Source of the DNA: Stichopus chloronotus
Taxonomy: Eukaryota; Echinodermata; Holothuroidea; Aspidochirotida; Stichopodidae
Assembly (NCBI GenBank): GCA_021234535.1
Contig: CM037836.1
Location: 16,227,111 to 16,291,110 of the forward strand
Direction: 5' to 3'
Length of the DNA stretch: 64,000 bases
The notes below the pieces were generated by a model. It did not search any database. It saw only the letters and a list, made by a program, of their open reading frames with translations, and was not told where the DNA came from. Shown one piece after another: positions 46,785 through 60,365 of the stretch. The position numbers and the translations under genes were made by a program. Numbering within the stretch: the stretch's first letter is position 1; each line of letters starts with the position of its first letter.

Positions 46785-48416
46785 GTGAGTTGTTTTCAGA
46801 CATATTTGATGAGAAATAAAGGTAATTGAATGTTCTCATATTTAAACTATTTGTTAATGTATTAATTTTTGTTCGTCCTCTAATAATATTATTCGTCGTG
46901 TAATAATTACGACAATGAATGTGGAACAAATAGCTTTTTCTTAGATTAATATGAAGTTGTATACCTTTTGTTTTGGCCTATGCATGGGGTAGGGGACTGG
47001 TAATGTAAGCTGAAAACGTTGAAGACAAACCCCGGGTATAGTGGCAATGAAGGACGGAGTGGGGTATGGGAGCTATTGGCTGGGGAAACACTGGGCAGTA
47101 TGAAATAATGAAAAAATTATCGTGCAGGAGCACCGTGAAAGCTCAGCGTTTTAGTTCTTATCAGTGTAAACACAACGTGTCCATGTGCTGGACTTAGAGA
47201 AAGATGTTTGTTAGTATCAAGTTGGGTAGTAAAGAGAACAAAAAAGGAAAAAAACTAAGAAATTAAATGGAAAATGAGAGGACACACCACTATTATTATG
47301 TAAAAAGGCGCGATTTAAATGTATGCTGATCATTTAGGTTATTATATCTGATCTGTGAAAGTTCTTTTTAAAATCAAGAATAGTGCAGGAGAATGACTGT
47401 TTCCATGCAGGACTTCTTTTGTCGTAAGAAGTGGGGGAAATAGGCCTGCCTTTCTTCCACCTGACTTCATCTGCATCTCAGCTTCCCCCATCCTCACTGA
47501 AACGCAGCATGCATGGCCAACCTGTCTATGAGCGGCCAACCAATGAATCTAATATAAGTGCCATTTTCATTAGAAAAAAAGGTTACGTAGGCTGAGGGTA
47601 AGACAGCAAGCTGCAAGCTCACACTTAACCTATGAGATGATATGAGAAGAGAAAAGTGAAGAAATATCTGACGTCACTGTAAGGTCCTCATATGACGATC
47701 TATTTAATGCGTACGCGTCGTATGACTTCACTAAATGTGTCTGACCTGTTCTTCTTTTTTGCACGAGAGATTGAAATAGGACATTGTTACAATTCTGTAC
47801 TTGACATTAATTATTCTGCAACATTTTGCAGTTGATAAAGTGATTTGAGACGAATGGTAGAGATAATATCACAGTGGGCAGTTTAAATTAGTCCTAAAAA
47901 AATCCTGAGAAAAAAACTTTTTGATACTGTATCTTTTTACTCCTAAAATAACATTAAACATTATGTGAACCAATGGAAGATGGACTCACTTGGAAGTATC
48001 ATTTTACGGCCTCAAAATTCCCCACCAGCCCTTGTGGTTTATCTTAGATCTGGCAAAACTGTAGTCTGCCACTAATGTTCTACCCAAAGTCATGAAAATG
48101 TCAAGGGTAATATTTCTCTGGGAGCTACATGCTGTGCTTACGTTTGGAGACTTCCTGATAAGAAAGTTTTACCAGTCACTATGACGCAAAACTATAGACT
48201 AAACAAAATGTAAATGTTGTTGAATTATCTGTCATTTTGGTTTGGTTGGAAATGACTGCAAATCAGCGTCGCGTTTGCCATTTCTGAATTTGCGAAAGAA
48301 AATTGAAACGAATACAAATTCATAAAAACAAGTCATGTTTCAATCTCTGAATAACCAGACCTCATGTATTAGATATTCAGTGTGTGTGACATGTAGCCAA
48401 CATAGTCACGTTCTTT
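46785..48416. other. No gene seen
   Basis: A possible acceptor and open frame at 47491-47570 (LPPSSLKRSMHGQPVYERPT) lacks a donor. Otherwise only AT-rich sequence. Confidence 0.4.
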
Positions 48417-48880
48417 GATCTGATACTTAGATACACGTTTAGCATTGACACCAAGATATCGGCTTTGTATGACCTGATACTAAGATACTCACTTTGTACA
48501 ATCTGATACTAAGATACTCATTTTGTTTGACCTGAAACTAAGATAATAATGGTATTTGACCTGATATGAGGATAATAAGTTCGTATGACCTGATACTAAG
48601 ATATTCGCTTGACCTGTTACTAACTAAGATTGTATGACTTGAATCACTATTCACTTTGTTTAATTTAATGATCTCCATTTTGTATAACCTGATAATAAGA
48701 TATTCATTTTGTATGACTGGGAACTAATATTCATGGTGTCTGACCCGATACAATCATGCTCAATTTGTATTACCACTTTGTATTCACTCTGTAGGCCTAT
48801 GTCCCCATGCTAAGAGTTTAACGTTGTTTGATAAGATGTATAGATAATCATTTTGTGTGACATGATACTAATACATTACA
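48417..48880. repeat. Minisatellite of about 30-40 bp units (CCTGATACTAAGATA)
   Basis: CCTGATACTAAGATA followed by CTCATTTTGTATGA or variants recurs about ten times from 48417 to 48870. Examples are TGATACTTAGATAC, CTGATACTAAGATACTCACT, CTGATATGAGGATAATAAG and CTGATAATAAGATATTCAT. Unit lengths vary, and outer copies are more decayed. Confidence 0.85.
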
Positions 48881-51800
48881 GTCTACGATTTTCGAGGAGA
48901 GATGTGGAATGTAGAAGCCTATTGCTTACAGTACATTATCCCCTTTTCTTTCAACATACCCGTAGTTGGAATTACGTGGTTATGGTGAGCATGCACTTAA
49001 TTTGAACAACTATGGTACGTAGTCAGTCTTAACTTGGTGTGAGGAGCTGAGGGGAGCGAGGACCGACTCCAAATGGTAGACCTTGAAAATGCTTGATGGT
49101 CAGAACCTGGATAGCCTTTGAAAACAAAGAGAGTCAAAACCTGAGCTCTGGAGGGAAGGCGAGTGGCGGGGTGTTCCTGAGGTACGGAGGGAAGGGTAGT
49201 TGGAGGGGTAGTCACTGGCTTTACCCAGGTATTTCACAGATTTTTGTCATATTTTATGTCATAGATGCCAATACCTACAGTATAAGATACAACCGATTGC
49301 TTTTCTATTCAACAGCAATGAAATGAAACAAGCTAGAACTCTCTCCAACACAGCCACTGACATGTTTTATTGTCTCGTACGTCGTGCGAGTAACCGAATT
49401 ATTCTTCTTGTCTGACTGACCCAACATTTGTTAACGATGTACAGCGTAACTACATGGAGATAATAACGTACAACGCCCCTTCTCCTTCTTCGTATGCTGC
49501 TTTCACTTTAGTGAACAACAATGACGCATGCTCCTGCGCACGTATAGCCTATACGACTGAGATTACCGCAACGATTTTAGTATTTGGATGAATAGCACAA
49601 TTTTGGTCATCCTTTAATGCATCTATTTTCTTTTTACGTTCCAAATCTATAGAATAATCTAGCGCAGAAACAGAGTGATTACCCATATAGACTTATCAAT
49701 AAATTATTTTATTCTTCATCACAATCTTTACTAGTGATGTCCGTGGGCGTGTATTCCATTTATAAACAGCCAGTAAAGTATCTGCTGTAATTAAATTACG
49801 AAATTTGAAACCAGACGGTGATACGAGGTGACACGTAAGCCAAATTTGAAGGATACGAACGTGGAATAGAATGAAATGGTATAACTTCCACTACAGGTAT
49901 ATCAAAACCCCAAGATATGATATGTCACAAAGCAAATCCATATCAAAACATTCAACATTCTTCAAAATTGTTGTCAAATATATCATATAGGATTTGCAGA
50001 GTAGAAAATATGACACATTGTGAACATTAAAGCAATATTAAATGACAAAGGTAATTGTCATTGGAAATTACCAGCAGGGAGACTAAAATGGTTTTTATAT
50101 CACGATTATACATTGAATGCAGGCTGTCGGGGACGGATAAAGTCCCCGGTGGCCATCAGGCCATCTAGTTAACGGGGAGGATGAGGGTGGGGCTGGGCTG
50201 GACTGCCGTTCTCAGGAGAGGTCTTTGTGACCAAGCGTTTGTTGTCAGAGGGGATAAGATGTTACATTATTGAAATCACGGAAAGGTCCACTACATCCGA
50301 ATCTGAGGGCGTGTTTTGGGGTCTCTTAAAATGAAAGCTTCTATCTACATATGCATCCTCTTTCATATCGCTAGAAATACACGGATAAAATTAGAGAAAA
50401 TAAAAACAACGCAACGGCCCATGAACAATTGTCAAGACGGGCTCCTCTTAGGTATATAGGCTGACCTATGTACGTACCGAAGTTGGCCTGTTTACGCCGG
50501 TGCGACGTTTACATTTTAAGACAATTGGGTAAAATTTTACCCAAGTTGGTTACGCATACCTCCTGCATTCTGTTGGGTTAAAACAGTAGTTAACTGGTAA
50601 AAAAAATACTACCGTAAAAGGAAATTTGGAACCATCTTGGGTAATTTAGGCAAAGGTTTAACAGGAGATTTTACATTAGCAATTATTTTTAGATTGCAGT
50701 CAGTGCAAGACGTGTACCAGAAATGAACAAAATGTGTCTCCAGGCTCACTCGGATATGCCCTCAACCCTGTTACTGCAGCTGTAATGTGCAAAATCTTTT
50801 GTTCCACATCTCGTGATCATGTAGTGTATAAGCAGAACACACCGCTGCCCGTAGAATAGGGTATAAATGTTGGAATATTTCGGCACCGCGTGAGATAAAC
50901 ACGTTTCCATAAAATTTAACGTCGGGTGGAATTATGCATAAAATATTTAAAGCGTTCCTCTAATGCTTTTTACTAGATAAGTGCCAGTTGGCAGCTTACT
51001 GTTCTCGCAAAAGGTCGGGGCTTCAAACAAAATTCAGCTGTAATTGATGGGACTTCCTGTCAATACCTCACAAATTTTCCTACAGAAACACAGAATGGGT
51101 ATCCATTTTGTCTCTATCGTGTTATTCGGATATCGCACACCGGAAACATTTAATCTTGAGATACAACCGAAAATGACCCTTTCTACCAATTTGTTGTTCA
51201 ATTTTATGACACAGGTAAAGCTTGCGTAGTAATTGAATTAAATTGGAAACAACCAGAAAAGATTTTCAGGTTTTGTATTACATGTAATAAAGAGGCGTCG
51301 AAACATCTGATGGGGTTACAAAGTTGCAAGGTCTGATAGCGACGTTCCAATATCTCTTCATCATCATTAACATTTACATACGAGAACAAAAATAGCATTT
51401 ATAGCTAATCAAAACCATCCAAGATAATTCCTCTTGTTTGGAAGTAAATTCGGGAAGAGATATATACGATATAAATGTGTTCAGCAGTAGTAATTGCATG
51501 TGTAATAGGCTAACTAGTTATACCTCACTTACCTATTTTGTTGTCTGGTTTAAGATGTTTGTTAAAGTGTTGAAACTGTTTCCTTCAAAGTAAAAAAAAA
51601 GCGATATCAATCACTCTTGGCACTAATGTTAACAGTCTTGACGCAACATTTAACAGTGTTTAACAGTGTGTCTTTGTGAAGTAATGAACCCATTTGGCTT
51701 TAGTAAGAAAAAAAAAACCGTTTCCAATATTAAACATTACAGAGATTGCATGGCAATAGTTTTGTTGACTATGTAAAGTTGATGTGTCCTATAAGCCACA

Positions 51801-54300
51801 TATCTGATGCTTACTTCGTTTTGTACTAACATGTTCCACGTAACATACCCATAGACTGAGTGATCGCTAACAGAGGAAGAGACAGAGAGACGGAAAGAGA
51901 AAATTAACTTTAAAAAGTCATCAACAACAATACGTCTGTATTATCACTAATAACCATAGCAGATACGTTACTAATGGCAACCTGCATACGAGTTCGATGT
52001 TCATCTGCTAGTTGTTCTTTCATCTGTTTGTTAATTATTTACCGAAGCCTTTCTGATCTCGTTGGATACATTTATAAATACGTGATCAGATTAATTGAAG
52101 TGCACAATAGATGTAATGATACTTGTGCAGATATAGTAAGACGGTGTTCTATAGTACAAAGGGTAGAGGTAACATCTTAAGTGGTTGTTACAGAGATCAA
52201 TAACTAAGAATTAAGGATGCCAAACTCATTACAAAACAAAATTTGTTTTGATAAGAATAAGATCATCCTCACTGGACTCGAATATGAAAAGGCAGAGTTG
52301 AAAAGAAGGGAATAAAAGGGGGGGGGGGGGTGATGCTGTGGTGTTCAACCCAAAGTACTACACTGACATGGTAGTAAAGAAGGGTATCATGCACGTAGTA
52401 CATAGGGTTGTATATCAAAATCTTTTGCTCATAGAGACATTCGATCTTTAAGGCTAACAGGAAATTGAACTGGCTATGGCAGACGTGAGAACACATGGCT
52501 AGATCCAGTTAGTTAAAAAGCATGCTTTGATGTTATTTTGCGGACACATGGCTTGTTTACGACGCTAGCGTTATCGATCGAGGACGAGAAGATCAAAATG
52601 AAAAGTTATCATCAAGGAAATTACATTGACGCGAGGGAAGCAAATACGTTAGGCTGGAAAATCATAGCGGGAGAACACACCTCATGATTGGGCACGAAAC
52701 ATGAACTCTCATACATGTTAATGAGCTCATTAATTTACTAACATCGTGTTAACTAAAATCTTAGTAGAACGTTTGCAAGACTGATTGTTCATTTTTGTCT
52801 AGAAAACTCATTACCACTGATTACGTAACACACAGAGATATTAGTTAACAACTTATTTATAAGCAAACGAAAATGCATTGCATGATCGAGTCGGTCTAAT
52901 CAGACATTCCGGACGCATTTCTCGAGGAGATATTGCTCCTGAAACGAGACTTACTTGAAAAACAAAAACCGCGCTATCATCCATATACATCATAATCAGT
53001 CGTAATGTATTCATCTTATATAGATGGTGCAATGTATGATTTGTGTTCTCCGTGGTAACGGGTAGCTGTGTAGCAACTCAGTGTATCCGTTACAACTCAT
53101 GAATTACGTAAGGGTCCATGGTCTGACGGGAAGTCAAACGATTCTCACAAATCTCGTAAATTCATTGATATTCATACCACTCTTCTGTGGAAAACAGAAC
53201 AGTGGAAGAGTTTTTCCTTAGTCATTCTGAGGAAAGGAATTCATCTCCTTTTTTTTTTCTTGATTTTATTTTGTTTATAGAGTGCCATGATACGTGCCAC
53301 GATACTCCCGTTCACACCTCCAGGGCCTTTCATGTATAGAACTCTCTAAAATTGTTCCCTTCGTTTGATCGAATCTTTGGACGAGATGAGGAAAGATGGC
53401 TTCCATTGGCTGTAACGCACTAAATCAATCCCAATCGAACTCCGCTGACTTAGAGACATTTAGATATCTTGATTTAGGAAATGGTTAAAAATTAAATCTA
53501 AGAAAGAGACTGTTAAAAAATCAAATCGAAAAATCGGGTCGCCTTTTATAAGAGCAGTATAGTGTAGAATAAAATTACCGTGGGAAGGTGATGGCAGATT
53601 TATAAGTGGGCGAGTTGAATGACTAGATCCCAATCCACTACAAGAGAGAAAAAAAAAAAGTGAAACCAGATTTACAATCGTGCTACTGTAGCGGACATCC
53701 TAAGACACAACAAGAAAACAAAATCGATTTGTTCGTTAATAATGTGGAAGAGAGAATGGAGACAGCTAAGAGGAGGCGAAGAAAAAGAAATTGGTAGGGG
53801 TGCACATGATAAAAGAGGAGTTGCGAAAATGGGAAAAGCCTCACCTGAACGGGTATCATTGTACGATAACAAGCTTACCACATAACTAAAAGAGAAGTTA
53901 TTGAAAAAAGAAAAACAAATGCAAATGTTATTATATCATAAAAACTACTTTCACAGTAGACTATAACTTCCAAATTGCTCCAATCTGCCAAGCAACAGCG
54001 AACTATTTCGAAATTTACAAAACAAAGTGGTATTTACGCCAGGCTTTCCGTAATGATTCATTTGCTTTCTAATTAACAAGATAGCGAGCATATATAAACA
54101 GAAGAAATTAATCGTTCGTTTCAAAATGCACTTCGATATACATAATTCATGCACACGCAAACAATATATCAATCTTTGTTGATTGTGTTCACCGAAACGT
54201 AGATACGTTTAATGGAGCTTTTCATGAAGTAGATCTTCATTGATAAGGCTGCAATTTTGGTTGCTTTTTTTCATCATGTAAAATGAGATGCTTTTGCACC
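48881..54300. other. No confident gene; small repeats
   Basis: Contains a GGGGACGGA-type dispersed repeat near 50131, a perfect 20 bp palindrome at 50525-50544, a G-run at 52319-52330 and T- or A-runs at about 53250 and 53650. No conserved exon was recognised. Confidence 0.45.
50131..50255. repeat. Copy of a dispersed GGGGACGGA...CCCC repeat
   Basis: TCGGGGACGGATAAAGTCCCC begins a block that later has TTTGTTGTCAGAGGGG. A related block at 55141-55190 reads GGGGACGGACTAGTCCCC and TTTTTGTCAGAGGGGG. Confidence 0.55.
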
Positions 54301-54324
54301 AGATATATATAAATACATATATAC

Positions 54325-54408
<84 letters not shown>
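54301..54408. repeat. TA microsatellite
   Basis: Near-perfect AT dinucleotide run of about 80 bp (from 54328), preceded by interrupted ATATAC units. Confidence 0.98.
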
Positions 54409-54411
<3 letters not shown>

Positions 54412-55124
54412 TCTCGTCGTAGCAATGGCATATGCTCGGGTGTTATATTATTTCCTATTATCTAGACGTTACGGCTTAACGACAGTCTTAGTAACTACGT
54501 TGATCCTCGAAAATGATTAAGGAAAGCCGATTCTATTTGAGGCTTTAGTAGACCGTTACATTCTGACGTCAGTCACCATGGTGACACTCATGCACTATAT
54601 ACGGTTGTCAGATTTGATACACAAATGTGACTATGTTAGGTCATTTTGATGTCATATTGTTGTATCGAAGGTAGATTCACAGAGTTACTTTCGTTGCATG
54701 TTGAACAATGTTGAATACTACATCTTTAAGGTGTTTCTCAAATCTGACCGTTGTAAGATGACACGTAAAGTGTGACAAATTTAAAAGAATAGTCGGGAAA
54801 TGGTCACTTTTCATTTAAAGTGTACATTGTCCTCTACATATGAAAGAATGAATAAGATAAAGTCTAGCTTACACCATACTTTATATCGATTGATTATAGA
54901 AAATACGCTCGCCCAAGAGGCCAGAACCAATCGGTTTCTGATAAACAGCAGTTACCTCACTATGAATGAGATTAATAGGAAAAATTATTCACGCCACCAT
55001 GTAACTTTTGAAGTGTTGTCAACAGTAACTCGCAGGTAAAGTACATAGAAATGAACACGTAATTTCGATAATACTGGGCATTTTCACTGTTTTTTTTTGT
55101 TTTATTCATCTGCGTGGATCATGT

Positions 55125-55200
55125 GGGGGGGGGGGGGTGGGGGTTGGGGACGGACTAGTCCCCGTCACTTTTTGTCAGAGGGGGACATCTTCAATAAGTC
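55125..55200. repeat. G-run and second copy of the GGGGACGGA repeat
   Basis: A G-run (about 55124-55136, then TGGGGG) is followed by GGGGACGGACTAGTCCCC and TTTTTGTCAGAGGGGG, matching the block at 50131-50255. Confidence 0.6.
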
Positions 55201-56645
55201 ACAAACCCACTATTTCAAACTGATGACACCTAAAACTGTGGTGAATGGCTAAAATATAGAATATAGAACACTCTTGTTGACTTCAAACATCCACATCCAC
55301 ATTAGTTTTTCTGTGTTCTATAACAGGTTCATAGGTCCTATATTTTCTGTTGACCAATGGACTGAGGAATGGAGTATGACATTTGTCGTTTCAGAGTTCC
55401 TTGTAAGCCATGCCACATGTTGTTCTGCTAAGTACAAGACCTATCGCGCAGTCAATAGTCAACTATGAACGTACATTCGTATAGGCTATAGCCATGTGAC
55501 ATTACCAGCTGAATACACTTAACGTTCATTCAATCGATGTACTATTCTGTATAGGCCTATATTCAACCTACGACTAGTACTACCTGGCACGCACCCTGGT
55601 ACAGTCCTACTTAAACCTTAAATAGGATCGTGTACATGCGTTTACGGCGAAACTATACTCCGTGCGTGTAGCAGACGACTTTTTTTCGTTCAGACTATCG
55701 CTATGATAAAAGTAACATTCCCAGGCTTTGGAGACTAGTTCCTTTCAACTGAGTAGAAATCCTACGCAAACGTTCATTTACCCAGATTTCAGACGATTGG
55801 CCTGCTTTTAATTAAAACAGAAAGACTACTACCATCGCACGTAGAGCGACCATACTGGTATACTGTGAGTGCATACACAGTGCAGCGGTAAATAATTTGA
55901 GTTTTTTTTTTTTAAATGAATTTGAGTTTTCGAGCAACAACTACCTCAGAAATAGACCAATGGCCGTTTATGCACATCAACTTTGCGGAAGGCATATTTT
56001 GCTATCGTGGGCAGGATCTTAAAGGGAGAGGGGTGGGATCAGTCACACAAGGGCGCCACCCACAGAGGTGCTACGCAGGCTACTCCGTACTAGAGTCTTG
56101 TTCAAGGACCAAGTCCTCCTAGGCAGTGCAGAGGTTTTTCACCGAAGTAACCGTGCTGCTCGTCTCTACTTTAACTGCCAGGTGTCAAGTAAGGCGCAAG
56201 TAAGGTTGTGTCATGTGCGCGTACCTTTAACGCACCTTACGCTCATGTTCAGTGACGGGCAGCATGTGAAAATGAGACGCAATGGCGCGATAAGTACTTT
56301 TCTTTGATGCAAAGGTTACAGGATTTGAAAGAGGGTGAGTAGGAGCTGCCTCTATCGACAACTCTCCATCCTTGAGATCCCAGATATCTTGGCTTAGTGT
56401 TGTTGCATTTCCATTTGTATGATTTTTGAACCTGCTTTTGTGTGCTGTGTATCTCTGTTTAAATACTATCTGTTAGGCCTAAGTGTGTTTGTTTGTTGTT
56501 ATCATCATGGCGGGTTACGGTGGCTTGGTATATTACTACTTTCGCTAGACAGTTTCCTAGCAGAGGGCAGGTAGCTTTCGACATGCAACTGTTCGTAGGT
56601 GTTCGTACGAACAGTAGGTACATATATATACATATATATATATAT
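55201..56645. other. No confident gene; possible first exon near 56.3 kb
   Basis: The stretch 55980-56330 is GC-richer than its flanks. ATG at 56307 gives MQRLQDLKE before a GTGAGT donor at 56335, which could mark a first exon, but nothing else supports it. A TA-rich run (56619-56645) abuts the Penelope-like element. Confidence 0.35.
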
Positions 56646-57159
56646 GTACTATTATTACCAGTTACTAGTATTTGCTACCTCTCAAACCCATTTTCTTTTT
56701 AATTGCAATTATTATGACCAAGTGGATGGTGTAGCCATGGGCTCCCCGCTTGCACCAGTATTAGCCAACTTGCTCATGGGCCATCTTGAAAATTGTTTTC
56801 TCAATGACACGTCAGCCCCAGCCAAACCGTATCTCTACCGTAGATATGTAGATGACATTTTCTGTTGTTTTGACCATGAGAATGACGCGGACTCCTTCTT
56901 GCATTATATCAATAATCAGCACCCTAACATTCAATTCACCATTGAGAAACAGCATGGTAATGTTTTATCATTTCTAGATGTACTAATTTCTAATTCTGAT
57001 CATTGCAATAGTTCAGTGTATCACAAGGCTACATATACTGGGGTACTTACCAACATTTCTAGTTTGATATCCTTTTCTTACAAAATAGGCCTGATTAAAA
57101 CCCTTGTTGACAGGGTTTACAAGATTAACAAAACCTGGAAAGGCTTCGACATTGATTAA
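56646..57159 (+). pseudogene. Penelope-like reverse transcriptase, C-terminal half
   Basis: The open frame contains the RT motif VDGVAMGSPLAPVLANLLMG and the active-site YVDD at 56845-56856, followed by HPNIQFTIEKQHGNVLSFLD, where relatives have the conserved xFTxE and LxFLD blocks. It stops at TAA 57157-57159 in the thumb/linker region. The frame upstream of about 56646 is translated microsatellite (YIYIYI) and is not part of the protein. Without fingers and the first catalytic Asp motif it cannot be active. Confidence 0.92.
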
Positions 57160-57204
57160 AAACAACTTTTCACAACTCTAGGAAAAAACCAATTTCCTTC
57201 TTAA

Positions 57205-57753
57205 TTAGTTCATAAAGTTGTATCTTCTTACCTAGACAGTAAATTATCACCACAGAATGCTTCTGAGCAGTCTTTCCTCGATATTAGATATTACAAGCTT
57301 CCTTACATTGGACATTTTTCTTACCACACACAACAAAAAATCAGACAAATGATCAAATCCCATTGTACTAATATTGATATCAGACTTGTGTTCACTTCCT
57401 TTAAAATAAGTAAATTGTTTGTTACCAAGGATTCTATTCCAACAAATCTCAAATCCCAAGTAGTCTACCAATTCAATTGTTCAAGCTGTAACGCTTGCTA
57501 TATCGGGGAAACCCACAAACATTTGGCTACAAGGATCAATGAGCATCTAAAAGACGATAAAAACTCACATGTTTACAAACACTTACACAAATCCCCCTCT
57601 TGCAAGGCAAAATGCGATCACAACTCTTTCAAAATCATTGAATCGGCACCTACTAAGCTGCAGCTTAAACTCAAGGAAAGCCTTCATATCAACTGGAATC
57701 TGCCCAATCTCAACAAACAACTGGAATCCCCATTATTTTCTTTATTCAACTAA
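57205..57753 (+). pseudogene. Penelope-like GIY-YIG endonuclease domain
   Basis: It is in the same frame as the RT fragment, separated by TAA codons at 57157 and 57202. The reading from LVHKVVSSYLDS leads through KLPYIGHFSYHTQQKIRQMI to the nuclease: VVYQFNCSSC, then NACYIGETHKHLATRINEHL, with the Tyr-Ile-Gly at about 57499 and the conserved Arg of TRINEH. Then come SHVYKHLHKS and LKESLHINWNLPNLN, typical of the end of this domain. It stops at TAA 57751-57753. The domain itself looks intact; inactivation comes from the two stops and the 5' truncation. Confidence 0.9.
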
Positions 57754-57830
57754 GTGTCACTTCTAAATATTTTGTCGTTGACAACCCAATTGGTAGTACG
57801 TTCACCTCTCCTTATTCAGTCTTATCATCA

Positions 57831-57866
57831 ACTTGACGATGGAAGTTGACCTTCCGAAACATGTCG
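57831..57866 (+). ncRNA. Hammerhead-ribozyme-like motif in element tail
   Basis: CTTGACGA (core form CUGANGA), a 5 bp stem II (GGAAG/CTTCC), GAAA and then CATGTC, with a minimal stem III, match the layout of hammerhead motifs in Penelope-like elements. The base matching core C3 is T here, so this copy may be inactive. Confidence 0.6.
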
Positions 57867-57975
57867 TATCTTTATTATAATCTTTGTGTACACTGTTAAT
57901 ATATTGATGTTTTCCATCAAATCATTTGTGTATTGTTTCATTTTATTATCTGGATTTGTGCTTCGTAGAACAACA

Positions 57976-59735
<1,760 letters not shown>

Positions 59736-59861
59736 TGATTCTGTTTTGTCTTCTACTCCATGCTAAATTTGCCAATTTTACTTCGTTCGTTAATTTAAAA
59801 TTACTATAGGTAGCCTATAGGTGAATATACGTATGAAACTTTTCAATGTTCTCCAGTATGT

Positions 59862-60365
59862 GACGGGCAAGACGTTCTGTCTGGTCTTCTAATCCATGCT
59901 AAATATGCCATTTCCACTTTGTTAAATTGAAATAACTAGGTGCAGGTGAATATAGGACTATGTATCGAAATTCTTTATGTTCTCACCATCGCCCATCCTT
60001 CACTGATACTAAGAATTGGCCTGTGTGTGACGTGCAAGACGTTCTGTCTGGTCTTCTAATCCATGCTAAATATGCCATTTCCACTTTGTTAAATTGAAAT
60101 AACTAGGTGTAGGTGAATATAGGACTATGTATCGAAATTCTTTATGCTCTCACCATCGCCCATCCTTCACTGATACTAAGAATTGGCCTGTGTGTGACGT
60201 GCAAGGCGTTCTGTCTGGTCTTCTAATCCATGCTAAATATGCCATTTCCACTTTGTTAAATTGAAATTACTAGGTGTAGGTGAATATAGGACTATGTATC
60301 GAAATTCTTTATGTTCTCACCATCGCCCATCATTCACAGATACTAAGAATTGGCCTGTATGTGAC
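59862..60365. repeat. 167 bp tandem repeat, three copies
   Basis: GACGTGCAAGACGTTCTGTC or near variants start at 59862, 60029 and 60196, and the next unit starts at 60363 but diverges within about 15 bases; each interval is exactly 167 bp. Copies two and three are nearly identical. A strongly diverged half-copy (TCTTCTACTCCATGCTAAAT and on) precedes the array at about 59740-59855. Confidence 0.95.

Larger units (their letters stand above)
56646..57970 (+). mobile_element. 5'-truncated Penelope-like element (RT plus GIY-YIG)
   Basis: Canonical Penelope-like elements encode a telomerase-related reverse transcriptase followed by a GIY-YIG endonuclease and often end in repeats carrying a hammerhead ribozyme. 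Here the similarity starts within the RT palm, directly after a TA-rich run. It passes through GVAMGSPLAPVLANLLMGH and the YVDDIF catalytic box, then a GIY-YIG domain and a ribozyme-like 3' tail, and ends just before a perfect TA microsatellite at 57979. The RT fingers and N-terminus are missing. Two in-frame TAA codons lie between the domains. TA runs on both sides suggest a microsatellite target. Confidence 0.92.

Noticed and set aside
54237..54431. Open frame of repeated Tyr-Ile
   Set aside because: It is a translated TA microsatellite; the same artefact occurs at 57828-58197 in three frames.
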